Shown piece after piece: positions 1-10,690 of a stretch of 64,000 nucleotides of DNA; positions within the stretch are counted from its first letter, which is position 1; each line of letters opens with the position of its first letter. The notes below the pieces were generated by a model. The model saw only the letters and a list, made by a program, of their open reading frames with translations, had not been told where the DNA came from and did not search any database. The DNA comes from Orobanche coerulescens (Eukaryota > Streptophyta > Magnoliopsida > Lamiales > Orobanchaceae): the NCBI GenBank assembly GCA_033398695.1, contig JAWKAU010000215.1, positions 1 through 64,000 on the forward strand, given 5' to 3'. Both the position numbers and the translations under genes were made by a program.

Positions 1-1263
1 TACTATCAAGATTAATCATACCCATCATGAATTAATCAACAACACGGAACGAATCGGACGAAAATGCAAAAATCCCCAAATTCACGAAATTAGGGTTCTA
101 AGAAAGATAACCTTGATTATTTGGATCAAAGGTTTATAACAGACGATCGATTGATGTTATGAACTCAAGGACTTCATGGATTTGTTGTTAAACAACATGG
201 CTTCGTCACCCATGAATCGCCATTCGCGGAAGGAGAAGGAAGGGAATGAAAAATGAAGTGAAATGTGACTGCTCACCACATTTATCTTGGGCAGAACTAG
301 CGTCGCTAGCCTTCCGGACTAGCGTGCGCTATCGGCCGGTATCGGCCAGTACCCTCGGCCAGGCCCACACGACCCGGCACCACCGACCAAATTCGCCGAC
401 CATGACTCGTCTCCGACTCCCGCTAGCGTGCGCTACGGCCGGAAGCTGCTTCTTGTGCGCTATCGATAGCCAGCTGGATCGACCGCCCGGCAGTAACGTC
501 GCTAGCCGGCCGGCGTGCGCTTACGCTGCCGACTAGCGCGCGCTACGCTCAGCGTAGCGTGCGCTACTGCCGATCTGGCCGAGTCGAACCTCGAAACCCC
601 CTGTGCCCGGGCGATGGCGTGCGTTAGGCGGCCCGTAGCGTCGCTACACTGCCGGTTAAGCGCGCGCGACCTTCCGGCCGTGGCGTGCGCTTCGCCCGGT
701 TCCTTCCCGCACCGTCCGGCGGTGCCGCAATCGTCCGGCGATCCATACCGTCGGCGATCCATAGCCGTCGAGGGCTCGGCGACCCAATTTCCGAAATCGC
801 CGCAGGCGAACACGGCGAAAAGTTCACGGACGACATAAGCGACTCGAAATGAAAACTTAATACCATATTTAGTCATACGCGACCAAGAAAGCGGGTCGAG
901 GCAACAATTACGGATACGGATACCGTAACTTTCAAGAAATTACAAAATGGCCCAAACGCACGGAAATCACGATACGTGATCGAATAACCAAACCGAAGTT
1001 CACAACACGTCTAACAAAGTTAAACAGACTTGCGGGAAACTCAAAACAGCAGTTTCGGTCGAGATTCGCAAGAATCGAACTCAAGTGCGGAAAAGTCGCT
1101 AAAAAGCACAGAACTCAACAAAACAACACCGAAACGAACTCGGATGACAAAAAGTGTAGAATTAATCATTCTCAGAATGACGAAACGGTCATGAGCGAGT
1201 TGTCAAAACGGACTCCGACCGAAAAAATAAATTTACCGAAAATCGAAAATTGCGGATATTACA
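1..1263 (-). mobile_element. 5' part of an LTR, LARD family IV
   Basis: Read on the minus strand, this begins TGTAATATCCGCAATTTTCG at 1263 and runs off the left window edge. The same sequence order occurs in element I on the plus strand: the start block (46932-47160) and the leader block around 47806-47890 with the near-palindrome TGTTGTTTAACAACA, here near 195-209. No polypurine tract lies outside the start (1264-1290), so this should be a 5' LTR or a solo LTR rather than a 3' LTR. The block between the two conserved parts (about 290-830) is not like element I and is listed separately. No coding capacity is seen; the reading frames in this stretch are by-products of its GC richness. Confidence 0.85.
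290..830. repeat. GC-rich palindromic word array (LTR IV U3)
   Basis: Many short words built on TAGCG and GCGCTA, for example GTAGCGTGCGCTAC-like and TAGCGTCGCTA-like palindromes (near 297-312, 324-335, 424-434, 494-503, 531-570, 637-653), are spread irregularly through GC-rich DNA. The array sits between the conserved LTR start and the conserved leader, where other LTR families in the window carry arrays of different words. This position suggests promoter-proximal U3; a binding function is inference. Confidence 0.7.
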
Positions 1264-2426
1264 ATTTTTGCAGAAAATCGTATCCCCGTCGCCGCTAAAT
1301 TAAGCAAATCAGCCGCCACCTCTTGGTCGTTGCAGGGAACGGAGATATTGTTCCCTCGACGCGTCGCCACCTCTTGAATGAAACCCTAGCCGCCGCAAAT
1401 CTGCAACCCTCGCCGCTACTGTCAACTCCTATTCGTTGTTGTCAATGCCAATCGTGCTTTGTTGTTGAGAGAATGAGTTTAGGTAATTTGTTGTTGGGAG
1501 AAGGAATTTTTTAGCATAATTCATATATACTGGCATATTAGCAAATCATAGTTCGTGTATTTTTTTGATAAAGAGTACAAGGGTGAAATTTATTTGCTGC
1601 TGGGAAAATGAGTTTTGGTGTATTTTTGTTTGAAAAATATATTTTGGTTATTTTGTTTGCACATCCTGATGTCTTTTTGGTTGACAGACGAAAAATACTA
1701 TAACTGTAGTACTTCATAGCACTCTTATCAAATTAGTTTAGCATATTTAGTAAAGTTATTTTGCGCCGGGTGTTGAAGATGTCTTCATGTTGTATAACCA
1801 TGGTAGCATCATGTTTGTACAACCAAAAACTGCGACAATTTATAACATTTTGGTTGGCCAACAGATTGGTTGGTGCTTAATTTATGGTTTATATTTAATT
1901 TATGTTGAGAAAAATAATTTTAACTTAAGCACCACTTTGTTGTAGCAATTAGCACTGATAATGATTTTGATTAGAATAGTTTGTTTCTTATCTTGCACAC
2001 AAGAATTTATAACAGTTATGATTAACTTAAGCAACTCTTTGCACTAGTGATGATTTTGACTAGTACATTTATGTTAAAAGCTTTGCACTTTAAATACATG
2101 GTTCCTGCACCTTCAATAATGTAAATGATAAATATTGTATATTCTGCATATGAGTAAGCTGTTGTATTTTCTCATTTATTTATCCTTATGTAGAGCTATG
2201 TTGGTTGTAATTTATTCTGGCCAACTAAAAACTCAAAAAAACCCCATTCTTGAAGATTAATATTTATTTCAATGAAAGATGTCGACTATCGAATTAGTTA
2301 ATATATTCCTTAGCACCCATCATATGCATATTTAGCACACACAAGTTTAGTTCTTAGCATTAGGGGTTTTACATGACAGTAACAACTAAATTAATATAGA
2401 TTATGTGTATGACTTTTTTTTATCAG
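1264..2426. other. AT-rich stretch, no gene recognised
   Basis: After the LTR flank there is a short stretch with GCCGCCACC-type words (1310-1440) that could be old 5' exon or leader sequence. It is followed by T-rich DNA that looks like intron. No domain, RNA gene or intact reading frame is seen. Confidence 0.5.
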
Positions 2427-3223
2427 ATCTGGGAAAGGACAAAGGGATTCAAAAAGGCAAGGGAAAGCAAAAAAGTGCGTTAGTTATTCATGAATTTGCG
2501 AATAAACGTAGAAGAAATGAGGTGGTCAATAACCCAAATCAAGATGATGACTTTGTTGAAAGTGGCGAGGAAGCACCAACGAGGAAAAAAAATACCATTG
2601 AAAAGGGTTAGTTTGAGCTTCTGAATTTTTTATTTAGCCGCAAAGATTGTTGTTTTAATTAGCACTTAATTTGAATTATCTTAGAACCTTTCTAATTTTG
2701 ACATTTAATTTATTGTTTAAAGTTGTATTTTTGAATAGTTGTTATGGTGATCATGCTTGATTATTATATTGGTTTGATGATCATTTTTGTTTAGTTAGTT
2801 GTGCAAATTACTATAATCTCGACCCGGTTCAGTCAGGGCACTTTGTTCATTTTTACTGCCTCATTGTTGATTTATTTTAGCACATCAGTAGGTTTCTGTA
2901 TTTTCTCATTTATTGATAGATTCAATGACTAACAAATTATTTACTTTACAGCCCGTGGTAGGGAAAAGGTGAATGCAAAAGCTAGAAGCAAAGGCAAGGC
3001 ACCGATGGTTATTGAACAAGATACTAATGAAGATGATGAGAATGATGAAGAAATACCGAGTGATGAAAATGATGAGGAGCCCAAGTGGTCTGAGGAAGAT
3101 GCCGACGGGGCTGATGAAGAGTACAAGGATAACGAGGAAAAGGTTGAGGAGAAAGATGAGGGTCAGGAGGTAGAGGTTGAGGAAGATGTCGAGGACGAGA
3201 CATGCCAGAAACATTATTACTAG
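2427..3223 (+). pseudogene. Two exons of an unrecognised acidic protein
   Basis: Exon a (2427-2606) follows a T-rich tract with AG at 2425-2426 and is followed by GT at 2607. Exon b starts after TTTACAG at 2951 and ends at TAG 3221-3223. The exons join in phase (one base plus two bases form a GCC codon). The product starts Lys-rich (GKDKGIQKGKGKQK) and ends in a long Asp/Glu-rich tail of about 60 residues. Such tails occur in plant transposon proteins and in nuclear host proteins, and I do not recognise a family. No upstream exon could be fixed; an ATG at 2405 just before the acceptor is an alternative start. It lies next to the cut FAR1 gene but on the opposite strand. Confidence 0.45.
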
Positions 3224-3626
3224 GATAATTAATGTTATTTAAATTACTTGAAAATTCGTTAGTCTAGTTTTTCTTTATTTGTTAAAACTTTGGAACTTAA
3301 TCATGTGGCTCAGGGTTTCATTATTAGAATGGATCTTATGTTTTTTAACTATTAATCATGTGGGTCACAGTTGAAATTTTTTAACATATACAAGTACAAC
3401 AATATTGCACTACACATAATATAACATGGCACATAAATAAATCGATCCATGTGTATATTAATAAGATGATGTTCATTGCATTGTTCATCAGACTGATGCT
3501 CACGCCCAGCACCACAAATTTTACAACTAGGCACGATATTAATATTAAGGTAGCACAATTATGATGAACAGTAAAAATGTACATAAATGACTTCTGCAAA
3601 TACATGTTCAACATTAAATATCCAAA

Positions 3627-3672
3627 CTACAAAAATACACGAGCTTTACATCCAGTTCTGGTGTCCATCCTA
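3627..3672 (-). pseudogene. FAR1-type DNA-binding domain, downstream piece
   Basis: On the minus strand the piece reads RMDTRTGCKARVFL and then a stop or a possible GT donor. The TRTGCKAR block is typical of the second half of the FAR1 DNA-binding domain of FRS/FHY3-like proteins, which derive from Mutator transposases. The first half lies at 12838-13109, on the far side of the CACTA insertion E1. The two pieces are in the same orientation and directly flank the insertion. The reading frame does not join cleanly, so the gene was already decayed or has decayed since. Confidence 0.7.
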
Positions 3673-3679
3673 CTACACC

Positions 3680-4095
3680 ATAGATTGCATACAGCAACGT
3701 GTAAAATACGTTGCAATATGCCCTAAATTCATTGCAATATAGCCTATTGCAACGATTATGCAAAAATCAAGCGTGCACTTTGCTCTGGTTGCCATAGGGC
3801 CCTTATGGCAACAAATTTGGTACCATATTGCAACGACATATTATTGTTGCAAATATACTATATGGCAACGATTTAACGGCTATAGCAACATGTTTAACAC
3901 CATTGCAATATCTTGGACTACCTATGGCAACATTTTTTTCCAACGATTTTTTTTTGTTAATTGTTGCAATACATGGATTCAGGCAACCCTAAGGCAACAT
4001 ATATATGCCCAATTGCAACGTATTTAGAATCAAATGCAATCTAATTTTATTAATGAATATGACATATATGGCAACATTTAAGCTTCTATTGCAAT
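3680..4095. repeat. E1 left subterminal repeats
   Basis: About fifteen copies of GTTGCAA, ATTGCAA and TATGGCAAC words in both orientations follow the left end of E1. A shorter set (12675-12820) precedes the right end. In En/Spm-like elements the subterminal words bind the element's TNPA-type protein; here that role is inferred from position only. Confidence 0.65.
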
Positions 4096-4317
4096 GCTAA
4101 ATAAAAAAACTGGCATGACCATTAGATTTATTTCAATTGGTATATCGTAACATCAATCCAACCGAGCAATATTACTGCTGTTCCAACATCAATAAATTCA
4201 CTCAGACTAAGTTTAGGAAAATGACCAAGTTGAAGCAAAATAACTAAGTTCAAGTGACACACAATCTAACTTAGTAATACATAGACCAATATCTTAGTTA
4301 AACATTATATAAACATG

Positions 4318-4410
4318 AGTCATGGCTCTTCTTCCTCTTCCTATTCCTCTTCCTCTTCATCTTCATCTTCATCTATCTTCATCTTCATCTTCATCTTCAT
4401 CCGTCTCATC
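4318..4410 (+). repeat. Simple repeat, CTTCAT/CTTCCT type
   Basis: An imperfect hexamer and trimer tract of CTTCCT then CTTCAT. It yields only a Ser-rich translation with no domain and is not a gene. Confidence 0.85.
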
Positions 4411-4654
4411 TCCGTCCTCAATAGAAGTAGTAGCACATTTAAATCCTTCTCTGAATCATTATGGACTTCTCCCAATCTGAAATTAGAAAAAAAAAAAAGT
4501 TAGCTCATCACAAAGTAGATTAAATAATGCAATGGCTTCAAAGAGATATAATTGCCCTCGACAAAATCAAAACAACGCCTTGTGATACTCTATATTGATA
4601 TTCTTTTATTGAAGATAACCTGTAGATTGACGTGGCAATCCTCTTCATGTTTAC

Positions 4655-4744
4655 CTATCAAGCAGGCTGAAGAGAAGTTGACAATTAGAGCTACCACATT
4701 TACAGTAAGCTGAAACTGAACAAACTTTTGAATGTTCACATAAA
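4655..4744 (-). pseudogene. Captured exon piece of an ACA-type Ca2+-ATPase
   Basis: The minus strand reads YVNIQKFVQFQLTVNVVALI followed by VNFSSACLIG. This matches the membrane-segment motif of plant autoinhibited P-type Ca2+-ATPases (family wording VYxNIQKFIQFQLTVNVAALV). In an ACA pump this is a transmembrane helix near the C-terminal third. It is followed by GT at the 3' side. It is fused in frame, within one exon, to PER1 sequence (4745-4806), so the exon is chimeric. The rest of the pump is absent. Confidence 0.8.
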
Positions 4745-5901
4745 CTGAGCAAATGAGAAGCTGTGCAGTACCCATGGCAACAGACACTTTCATGTTCCAT
4801 CCTGACCCATACAAAAAAAAAGTAGAAGTTAAGGTGGTTGCAAGTAGCAATGTTAAATATTGTTCATGTTACGCATAACTTGCTTGTAACCTTTTGTAAC
4901 ATCTTCAATCTCTATAGAGGGAGGGAGGGATGGAGGGAGGGAGGGAGGGAGAGAGGGAGAGAGGGAGAGAGAGAGAGATAGAGAGAGAGAGAGTTGAAGA
5001 ACCAAATAAGCAATCTAATATGACGAGAATATAAAATGAAGACAACAAGAGCAAAACTATTACCGTAATCCATCTCGTAGTTAAGAAGGAACAAAATGTG
5101 TGTGGTTGTAAATGCAATAAGAGGAGCAGACACCATTACTTTAGCAGCATCATGCCTTAAACCATAGCTTCTTATTATTGCCACTATCATCGAGTACCCA
5201 AGTAAGGCCACTGCAGACGAATAATCTAGATTTCCGGTCAAGTCAATGTCTGCATTAAAAATTGGAACAGTCAAATTTAAGGCGAGGCGTGGATGAAAAT
5301 ATCACAAGAATAAGGATTTAACGAGATGAGAAAATCTTACAGTGTGAAAGACTGCACTCCAAAACCATGCGTTAATAGAGAGAAGCCCGTAAATAGTCCA
5401 CAGGCCCACGTAATCGTAGAATGGCTTCTTATTTGGTTGCAAGGGCAACTTATAGTAAACAAGGGAGCAAAAGGAACGCAAACCATGGAAATGCATCGCA
5501 AGGTTCAGAGCTGAAAAGACCATGGAAAGAGGCTCTGAATAAATTAAGGACATTACGTCAAGGCCATGTTATTAGCCGCAAAAGCAATGATACAAAAAAA
5601 GATACCATGCACAACTAAAGTAATCAATAACGGGCCAAAGTGACAACTTAGCGGACACGGAAGCCATACAGTGTCGGAAGGGCCATTTGCCATGATACTT
5701 AATGGGCCCTTGACCAAGTTACGCCCTTACTTTTCTCTGTCTAACATACAATGGTAACGGCAATCACTCCGGCAATCCAACCGCGTTTCCACCACAAATA
5801 GAGGAAGAATCATCTGAAGAGGACGTGCAACGTGAGAAGCATCTTTCTCCAACACAACCAGTCTTTTCACATTGTTCCACACAAGACCTGAAGTTCCTCA
5901 G
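4745..5901 (-). pseudogene. Captured PER1/PGAP3-like gene fragment
   Basis: PER1/PGAP3 proteins remodel GPI-anchor lipids in the ER/Golgi and have several membrane segments. The minus strand holds recognisable exons in the right order. The N-terminal Cys-rich part (5858-5901 inward) reads SCVEQCEKTGCVGERCF, then GPIKYHGKWPF near 5670-5711. Next, 5343-5538 has VFSALNLAMHFHGLRSF and GLWTIYGLLSINAWFWSAVF. Then 5064-5252 has NLDYSSAVALLGYSMIVAII and APLIAFTTTHILFL. Finally 4745-4806 has WNMKVSVAMGTAQLL before the switch to Ca2+-ATPase sequence. Introns with GT/AG ends are kept, so capture was at DNA level. Stops and frameshifts in the N-terminal exon argue against a working enzyme. The copy sits inside CACTA E1. 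Confidence 0.85.
4913..4994 (+). repeat. Simple repeat, GAGG then GAGA
   Basis: A purine tract GGGAGGGA... grading into (GA)n lies in an intron of the captured PER1 copy. Polypurine microsatellite, no gene. Confidence 0.9.
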
Positions 5902-6020
5902 AAAACAAAAGATCAGCTCGTTTGAAGCTTAATTTGGTTTTATATTTATAAAGAGAGCTTTGAGAACAGCACATATACAGTTATTAGGCAAGTGAAATAC
6001 TCGTATTTAATTTTTTCTTT

Positions 6021-6037
6021 TTTTGATACTTTCATCA
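6021..6037 (+). repeat. LINE target-site duplication, left copy
   Basis: TTTTGATACTTTCATCA occurs at 6021-6037 and again at 9569-9585, exactly flanking the LINE. A 17-bp duplication fits target-primed reverse transcription. Confidence 0.9.
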
Positions 6038-6145
6038 ACTCTGCCTGTGGGTGTCTTCTTGACATCCATTGCCGGTCCCAAGCCCGGATAAAAGAGGAGG
6101 GTTGCGGTAGGTTAGTGGCAGCCAGCGTAAAACTCGTCACATTCC

Positions 6146-7747
6146 ATGGACATGAATCAAACATTGAAAATCGTTGGGGCGTCTCCTCAGAAGCGACGCG
6201 CTGCATTTCATAGGCCCGGGTGCAGTGATAAGTATGCGAGGGTTGCTAGGTCGTCGCCCAGAAGCGGCGCGCCACCTTTACATCTGAGGGTGGTGTCAAA
6301 TGAGCAAGGATGCGCTACACTTCATAGGCCCGGGTGTAGTGGAAAATATGCAAGGGTTGCTAGGTCGTCGCCCGGAAGCGGCGCGCCACCTCGAAGTATG
6401 GGTGTGGTGTCAAATGTGCAAGAATCCTTGCAGCGTGGACGGGGACAGACAGAGAAGTTAGTTCTTGCGGCTAGTAAGAGTATTAAGGTGCGGTTTGGAA
6501 CTTGGAACGTTGGCTCTTTGACGGGGAGATCAGCAGAAGTGGGGGAAGTTATGAAAAGAAGGAGAATTCAGATAATGTGTCTACAAGAGACTAAGTGGGT
6601 TGGTGAGAAGGCAAGAGTGTTAGCTCCTTGGGGTTACAAGCTTTGGTACTCTGGAAAGGATAGAAGTAGAAATGGAGTGGGTATCGTCATTGATAAAGAA
6701 TTCATTGATGATGTGGTGGAAGTGTCAAGAAAGAGCGATAGAATAATGAGTATTAAGCTTGTGATAGGGGATGAGTTTCTAACTATCATAAGTGCTTATG
6801 CACCACAAGTAGGATTGGATGCATCGATCAAACAAGAATTTTGGGAAGATTTGGAAGAGGTTGTCGAACGAATTCCTATGGGTGAGAAATTGATCATTGG
6901 TGGTGACCTCAATGGGCATGTCGGTGTTAGCAGAGATGGCTTTGAGAGCATTCATGGTGGCTTTGGTTTTGGGGACAGGAATGAAGCAGGAAATGGTATA
7001 TTGGATTTCGCATTAGCTCATGACTTGGGTATTATGAACACTTGGTTCGAGAAAAGGGACTCTCATTTGGTGACATATAGAAACGGAGGTAATGAAAGTC
7101 AGATTGATTTCTTTTTAGTAAGGAATGTTTGGAGGAAAAGTTTTACTAATTGCAAGGTGATACCCGGTGAGAGTGCTGCAACACAGCATAGGGTTGTGGT
7201 GCTTGACTTTCGAGGTAAGAGGCACTTAAGAAAGAGAAGACCACAAGTTGATCCTCGAATTAAGTGGTGGAAGCTCCAAGGGGAGAGTCGACATACTTTT
7301 GTTGCTAAGATTGCTGATAGTGGTATTTGGTCTGATTGCACGAAGATGGATATAGATTCGATGTGGAACTTGTTGGAGCATAACATAAAGGAAGTTGCAA
7401 AAGAAGTCCTAGGAGAATCTAAAGTAAACAGACCATCAAGTAAGGACACATCTTGGTGGAATGATGAAGTTAAGCAAGCGATAAAGACCAAACGTGAATG
7501 TTATAAGGTACTGGGTAAATGCTCGAGCGATGAGAATTATGAGAAGTACAAGAAAGCTCGAACAGAAGCTAAAAAGGCAGTGCGAAATGCCCGATCAAAG
7601 GTCAATCAAGAATTATATGCAAGATTAGATACTAAAGAAGGGGAAAAAGATATCTATAAACTTGCTCGAATGAGAGAGAAGAAGACGCGAGATATTGGAA
7701 AAGTTAAATGTGTAAAAGATACGACCAAAAGTTTTGGTTCAAGATAA
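6146..7747 (+). pseudogene. LINE N-terminal region and AP endonuclease
   Basis: Frame of 533 codons. Residues about 16-95 contain a duplicated unit of about 39 residues (HRPGCSxKYARVARSSPxSG twice, DNA 6200-6300 and 6317-6417). An APE-type endonuclease domain follows: KVRFGTWNVGSL (about 6485), CLQETKW (catalytic Glu), LIIGGDLNGHVG (catalytic Asp/Asn region) and SQIDFFLV. It nicks target DNA for priming. After the domain there is a Lys-rich linker (EAKKAVRNARSKVNQELY) leading to the reverse transcriptase. The frame ends at 7745-7747, and the RT continues in another frame from about 7734, so a frameshift separates them. The start is uncertain; ATG 6146 is simply the first in frame. Confidence 0.85.
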
Positions 7748-9325
7748 AGAGATAAAAGAGAGATGGAGGTCATACTTTGATATCCTATTCAATGGCCATC
7801 AGGAACAAGATATTGGGAATTTAAACATCCCCTCAAGTATGGTTAACCGAGAGTTTAAGAGAAGAATTCAAAAGGGTGAAGTGACAATTGCATTGAAGAA
7901 GATGGGGTCAAAGAAAGCGGAAGGACCGGATGGTATACCTATTGAAGTTTGGAGGTGTTTGGGGGAGAGAGGGATCGAATGGGTAACTATGCTTTTCAAT
8001 AAGATTTGGAGAAGCAATAAGATGCCATCGGCATGGAGGAAAAGTATTCTCGTCCCTTTGTATAAGAACAAAGGTGATGTTCAAGATTGTTCTAATTATC
8101 GCGGAATTAAACTAATGAGTCATACCATGAAGTTGTGGGAGCGAGTGATTGAACAAAGGATCGGGAAATGTGTGAAGATAACGAAAATCGGTTTGGATTT
8201 ATGCGGAAGATCGACCATGGAAGCAATTTATCTTATCCGTGATTGATGGAACATTATCGAGATAAAAAGAAAGATCTGCATATGGTTTTATTGAATTAGA
8301 GAAGGCATATGATAAAGTACCAAGAGAAGTACTTTGGTGGGCCTTGGCAAAGAAGGGTGTATCGCGGAAATATATTGACATTATAAAGGACATGTATGAG
8401 GGAGCTAGTACAAGTGTACGTACTAATGTTGGGAGGACAGAAGAATTACCTATTACGATTGGGGTGCATCAAGGATCTGCTCTTAGTCCTTTTCTCTTTG
8501 CCATAGTCATGGACGAATTGACAAGAGAAATTCAAAATGACGTTCCGTGGTGTATGATGTTCGCAGATGATATTGTGTTGATTTATGAAAGCGAAGGTTG
8601 GAGTGCAACGAAATTGGAACTTTGGAGGATACTTTGGAAGCTCGAGGCTTTAGGTGAGCGAGTAAGGCCCGAATATATGGAGTGTAGGTTTAGCGCAGTG
8701 ATAGAGAGGCGAGGATGATCACATTTGATGGGAAAGTTGTTCATGGATCCACTTTCTTTCGGTATCTTGGATCTATTATCCAAAAGGATGGAGAGCTAGA
8801 TGGCGATGTGGCTCACAGAATAAAGGCAGGGTGGTTGAAGTGGAAGAGTGCCACAGGGGTTTTATGTGATCTGGCATTCCTCATAGATTAAAGGGTAAAT
8901 TTTACCGCACGGCAATTAGGCCTGCGCTGTTATATGGCACCGAGTGTTGGGCTGTAAAACAGTGTCACGTTCAAAAGATGAATGTGGCGGAGATGCGTAT
9001 GCTACGATGGATGTGTGGTCATACAAAAAAGGATCGGCTCAGAAATGAGGTGATCAGAGAGAAGGTAAGAGTTGCGTCTATAGAAGACAAGATGATGGAG
9101 AATCGATTACGATGGTTTGGTCATGTGAGAAGAAGACCTATTGATGCCCCAGTGAGGAGGCTAGAAAGTTGGGGAACAAGTAATGTTGTGAAAGGTAGAG
9201 GAAGACCCAAGAAAACTTGGATAAAGATGATTGAAAATGATATGCGGTTTCTTGGAATTGGAGAAAGTATGGCGATGGAGAGGCAAATGTGGCGGGAAAG
9301 AATACGGATGGTGGATGGAGTCTGA
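7734..9325 (+). pseudogene. LINE reverse transcriptase, frameshifted
   Basis: RT blocks are visible in three frames: KKAEGPDGIPIEVWR and AWRKSILVPLYKNKGDVQDCSNYRGI (7900-8110), then after a frameshift [17 protein letters not shown] (8290-8340), [20 protein letters not shown] (8461-8520) and [10 protein letters not shown] (8550-8584) with the catalytic FADD motif. The thumb and C-terminal region (FRYLGSIIQKDGELDGDVAHR, about 8756-8820, then LRWFGHVRRRP, 9103-9135) follow in other frames. The enzyme would copy element RNA at the target nick. At least three frame breaks make it inactive. Confidence 0.88.
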
Positions 9326-9568
9326 TTCCTTTTTTTTTTTTAATTCCTATTTTCTTTTATTTCATGTTATCTTTTAATTTATTTTTCAGGATTTTTTTTT
9401 TTTACATTCATTCTCTTTTTTTATTTGCTTTTTTTCTCTACTTTTTCCCTCTTTTTTCCTTTTATGTTATTTATGTAACGATTATTGACGGTTTCATAGT
9501 TTGATTCATGTTAGCCGACCCCAAATCATTTTGGGACTAAGGCTTAGATGTTGTTGTTGTTGTTGTTG

Positions 9569-9578
9569 TTTTGATACT

Positions 9579-9585
<7 letters not shown>
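9569..9585 (+). repeat. LINE target-site duplication, right copy
   Basis: Identical to 6021-6037 and directly follows the TTG tail. A (CAT)n run of about eight units starts within its last bases. Confidence 0.9.
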
Positions 9586-9609
<24 letters not shown>

Positions 9610-9775
9610 ACAGCACCTTAATCCCAACTATGTTGGGGTCGGTGGCATGAAGATTATAGTGTCGTTTAATTGTCTAGAATTAGTTAACACCATAACTCAT
9701 GCAAATAACAAAGTGGCAAAGTTTTACGCCGGATGCCCTTCCTGTCGCAACCTTCATATGAAGGAGAAATAGAAC
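9586..9775 (-). mobile_element. SINE-like or truncated LINE copy, inverted
   Basis: After the CAT repeat the plus strand reads AATCCCAACTATGTTGGGGT, the inverse of the LINE 3' tail block (9511-9545, GACCCCAAATCATTTTGGGA). Farther on, GTTTTACGCCGGATGCCCTT near 9721-9740 is the inverse counterpart of the LINE 5' block near 6100-6135. A short element with the two ends of the LINE and no middle fits a SINE or deleted LINE derivative in opposite orientation, tail to tail with the LINE. Its limits are uncertain. Confidence 0.55.
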
Positions 9776-9929
9776 GAAATTCCAAAACCGTCAACATCAT
9801 AGGTTTTTCTATTTATATGGAAAATATCATGAGACGGCGATGAGTTTGAGATAATTGCTATTGTCATGTCACAATACGTGATTGATATTGTAAAATCAAC
9901 ACAACACATACATCATGGAACATGACTCA

Positions 9930-10690
9930 AAGTTACGAATCGCTTGTCATTTTACATCAAAGTATTGAACTTGGTAAGCTTGCAAATGGAAAAAGGAAAA
10001 AGAAAAGGTTACGAGTTGCGTGACATCACACATCCAAAAACAGTAACTTCAGGAATCTTTTATTATTAATTTTTACTCTAGGTGGTGAAGAAAAACTTGC
10101 AAGGTTAAGCCTAAAACAAGGGAGGTCAGTGGTGGAAGAAAAACTTGCAAGGTTAAGCCTAAAACAAGGGAGGCCAGTGGTGGATGACTGCGGCGAGAAA
10201 GCATGAGAATCAAGTGAATAATGTACTAATCAGGTTGCGGCCATACACGACAGAAAAACGTATGAAGCTTAATTTGGTTTAATATTTAGGAAGAGAGGTT
10301 TGAGAACAGCACATATACAGTTATTAGACAAGTGATACACTCCTACTTTTTTTCTTTTTTCATACTTGCATGAAGAAGAAATTGACTACAGAGTTCGGGG
10401 AAAAAAGTTACGAATCGCTTGTCATTTTACATCAAAGTATTGAACTTGGTAAACTTGCAAATGGAAAAAGGAAAAAGAAAAGGTTACAAGTTGCGTGACA
10501 CCACACATCCAAAAATAGTGACTTCATGAATCTTTTTATTAGTATTAATTTGTACTCTAGGCGGTGAAGAAAAACTTGCAAGGTTAAGCCTAAAACACGG
10601 GAGGCCAGTGGCGAATGACCAATGTGAAAGCAATGAGAATCAAGTGAATAATGTACTAATCCGTTTGCGGCCATACACGAGAAAAACATA
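9930..10690. repeat. Imperfect direct repeat inside E1
   Basis: A unit beginning GTTACGAATCGCTTGTCATT occurs near 9932 and again near 10408, running about 280 bases with small differences. Within the first unit the block GAAGAAAAACTTGCAAGGTT is duplicated (10087 and 10136). The intervening block (10263-10370) is a paralogue of 5923-6037, the sequence just left of the LINE, and lacks the LINE. No coding potential is seen. Confidence 0.8.

Larger units (their letters stand above)
6038..9568 (+). mobile_element. RTE-type LINE retrotransposon, degenerate
   Basis: Near-full-length non-LTR element with one endonuclease plus reverse-transcriptase region, no gag-like ORF, and a 3' end of TTG repeats (9551-9568) instead of poly-A, as in plant RTE-clade LINEs. 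It is bounded by a 17-bp duplication. The 5' part (6042-6140) contains a block whose inverse recurs in the SINE-like copy at 9586-9775. The coding region is broken by frameshifts and stops near 7747, 8245, 8716 and 8890. It sits inside CACTA E1, so it is younger than E1. Confidence 0.9.

Noticed and set aside
4315..4503. Ser-rich frame MSHGSSSSSYSSSS...
   Set aside because: Produced by a CTTCAT/CTTCCT microsatellite.
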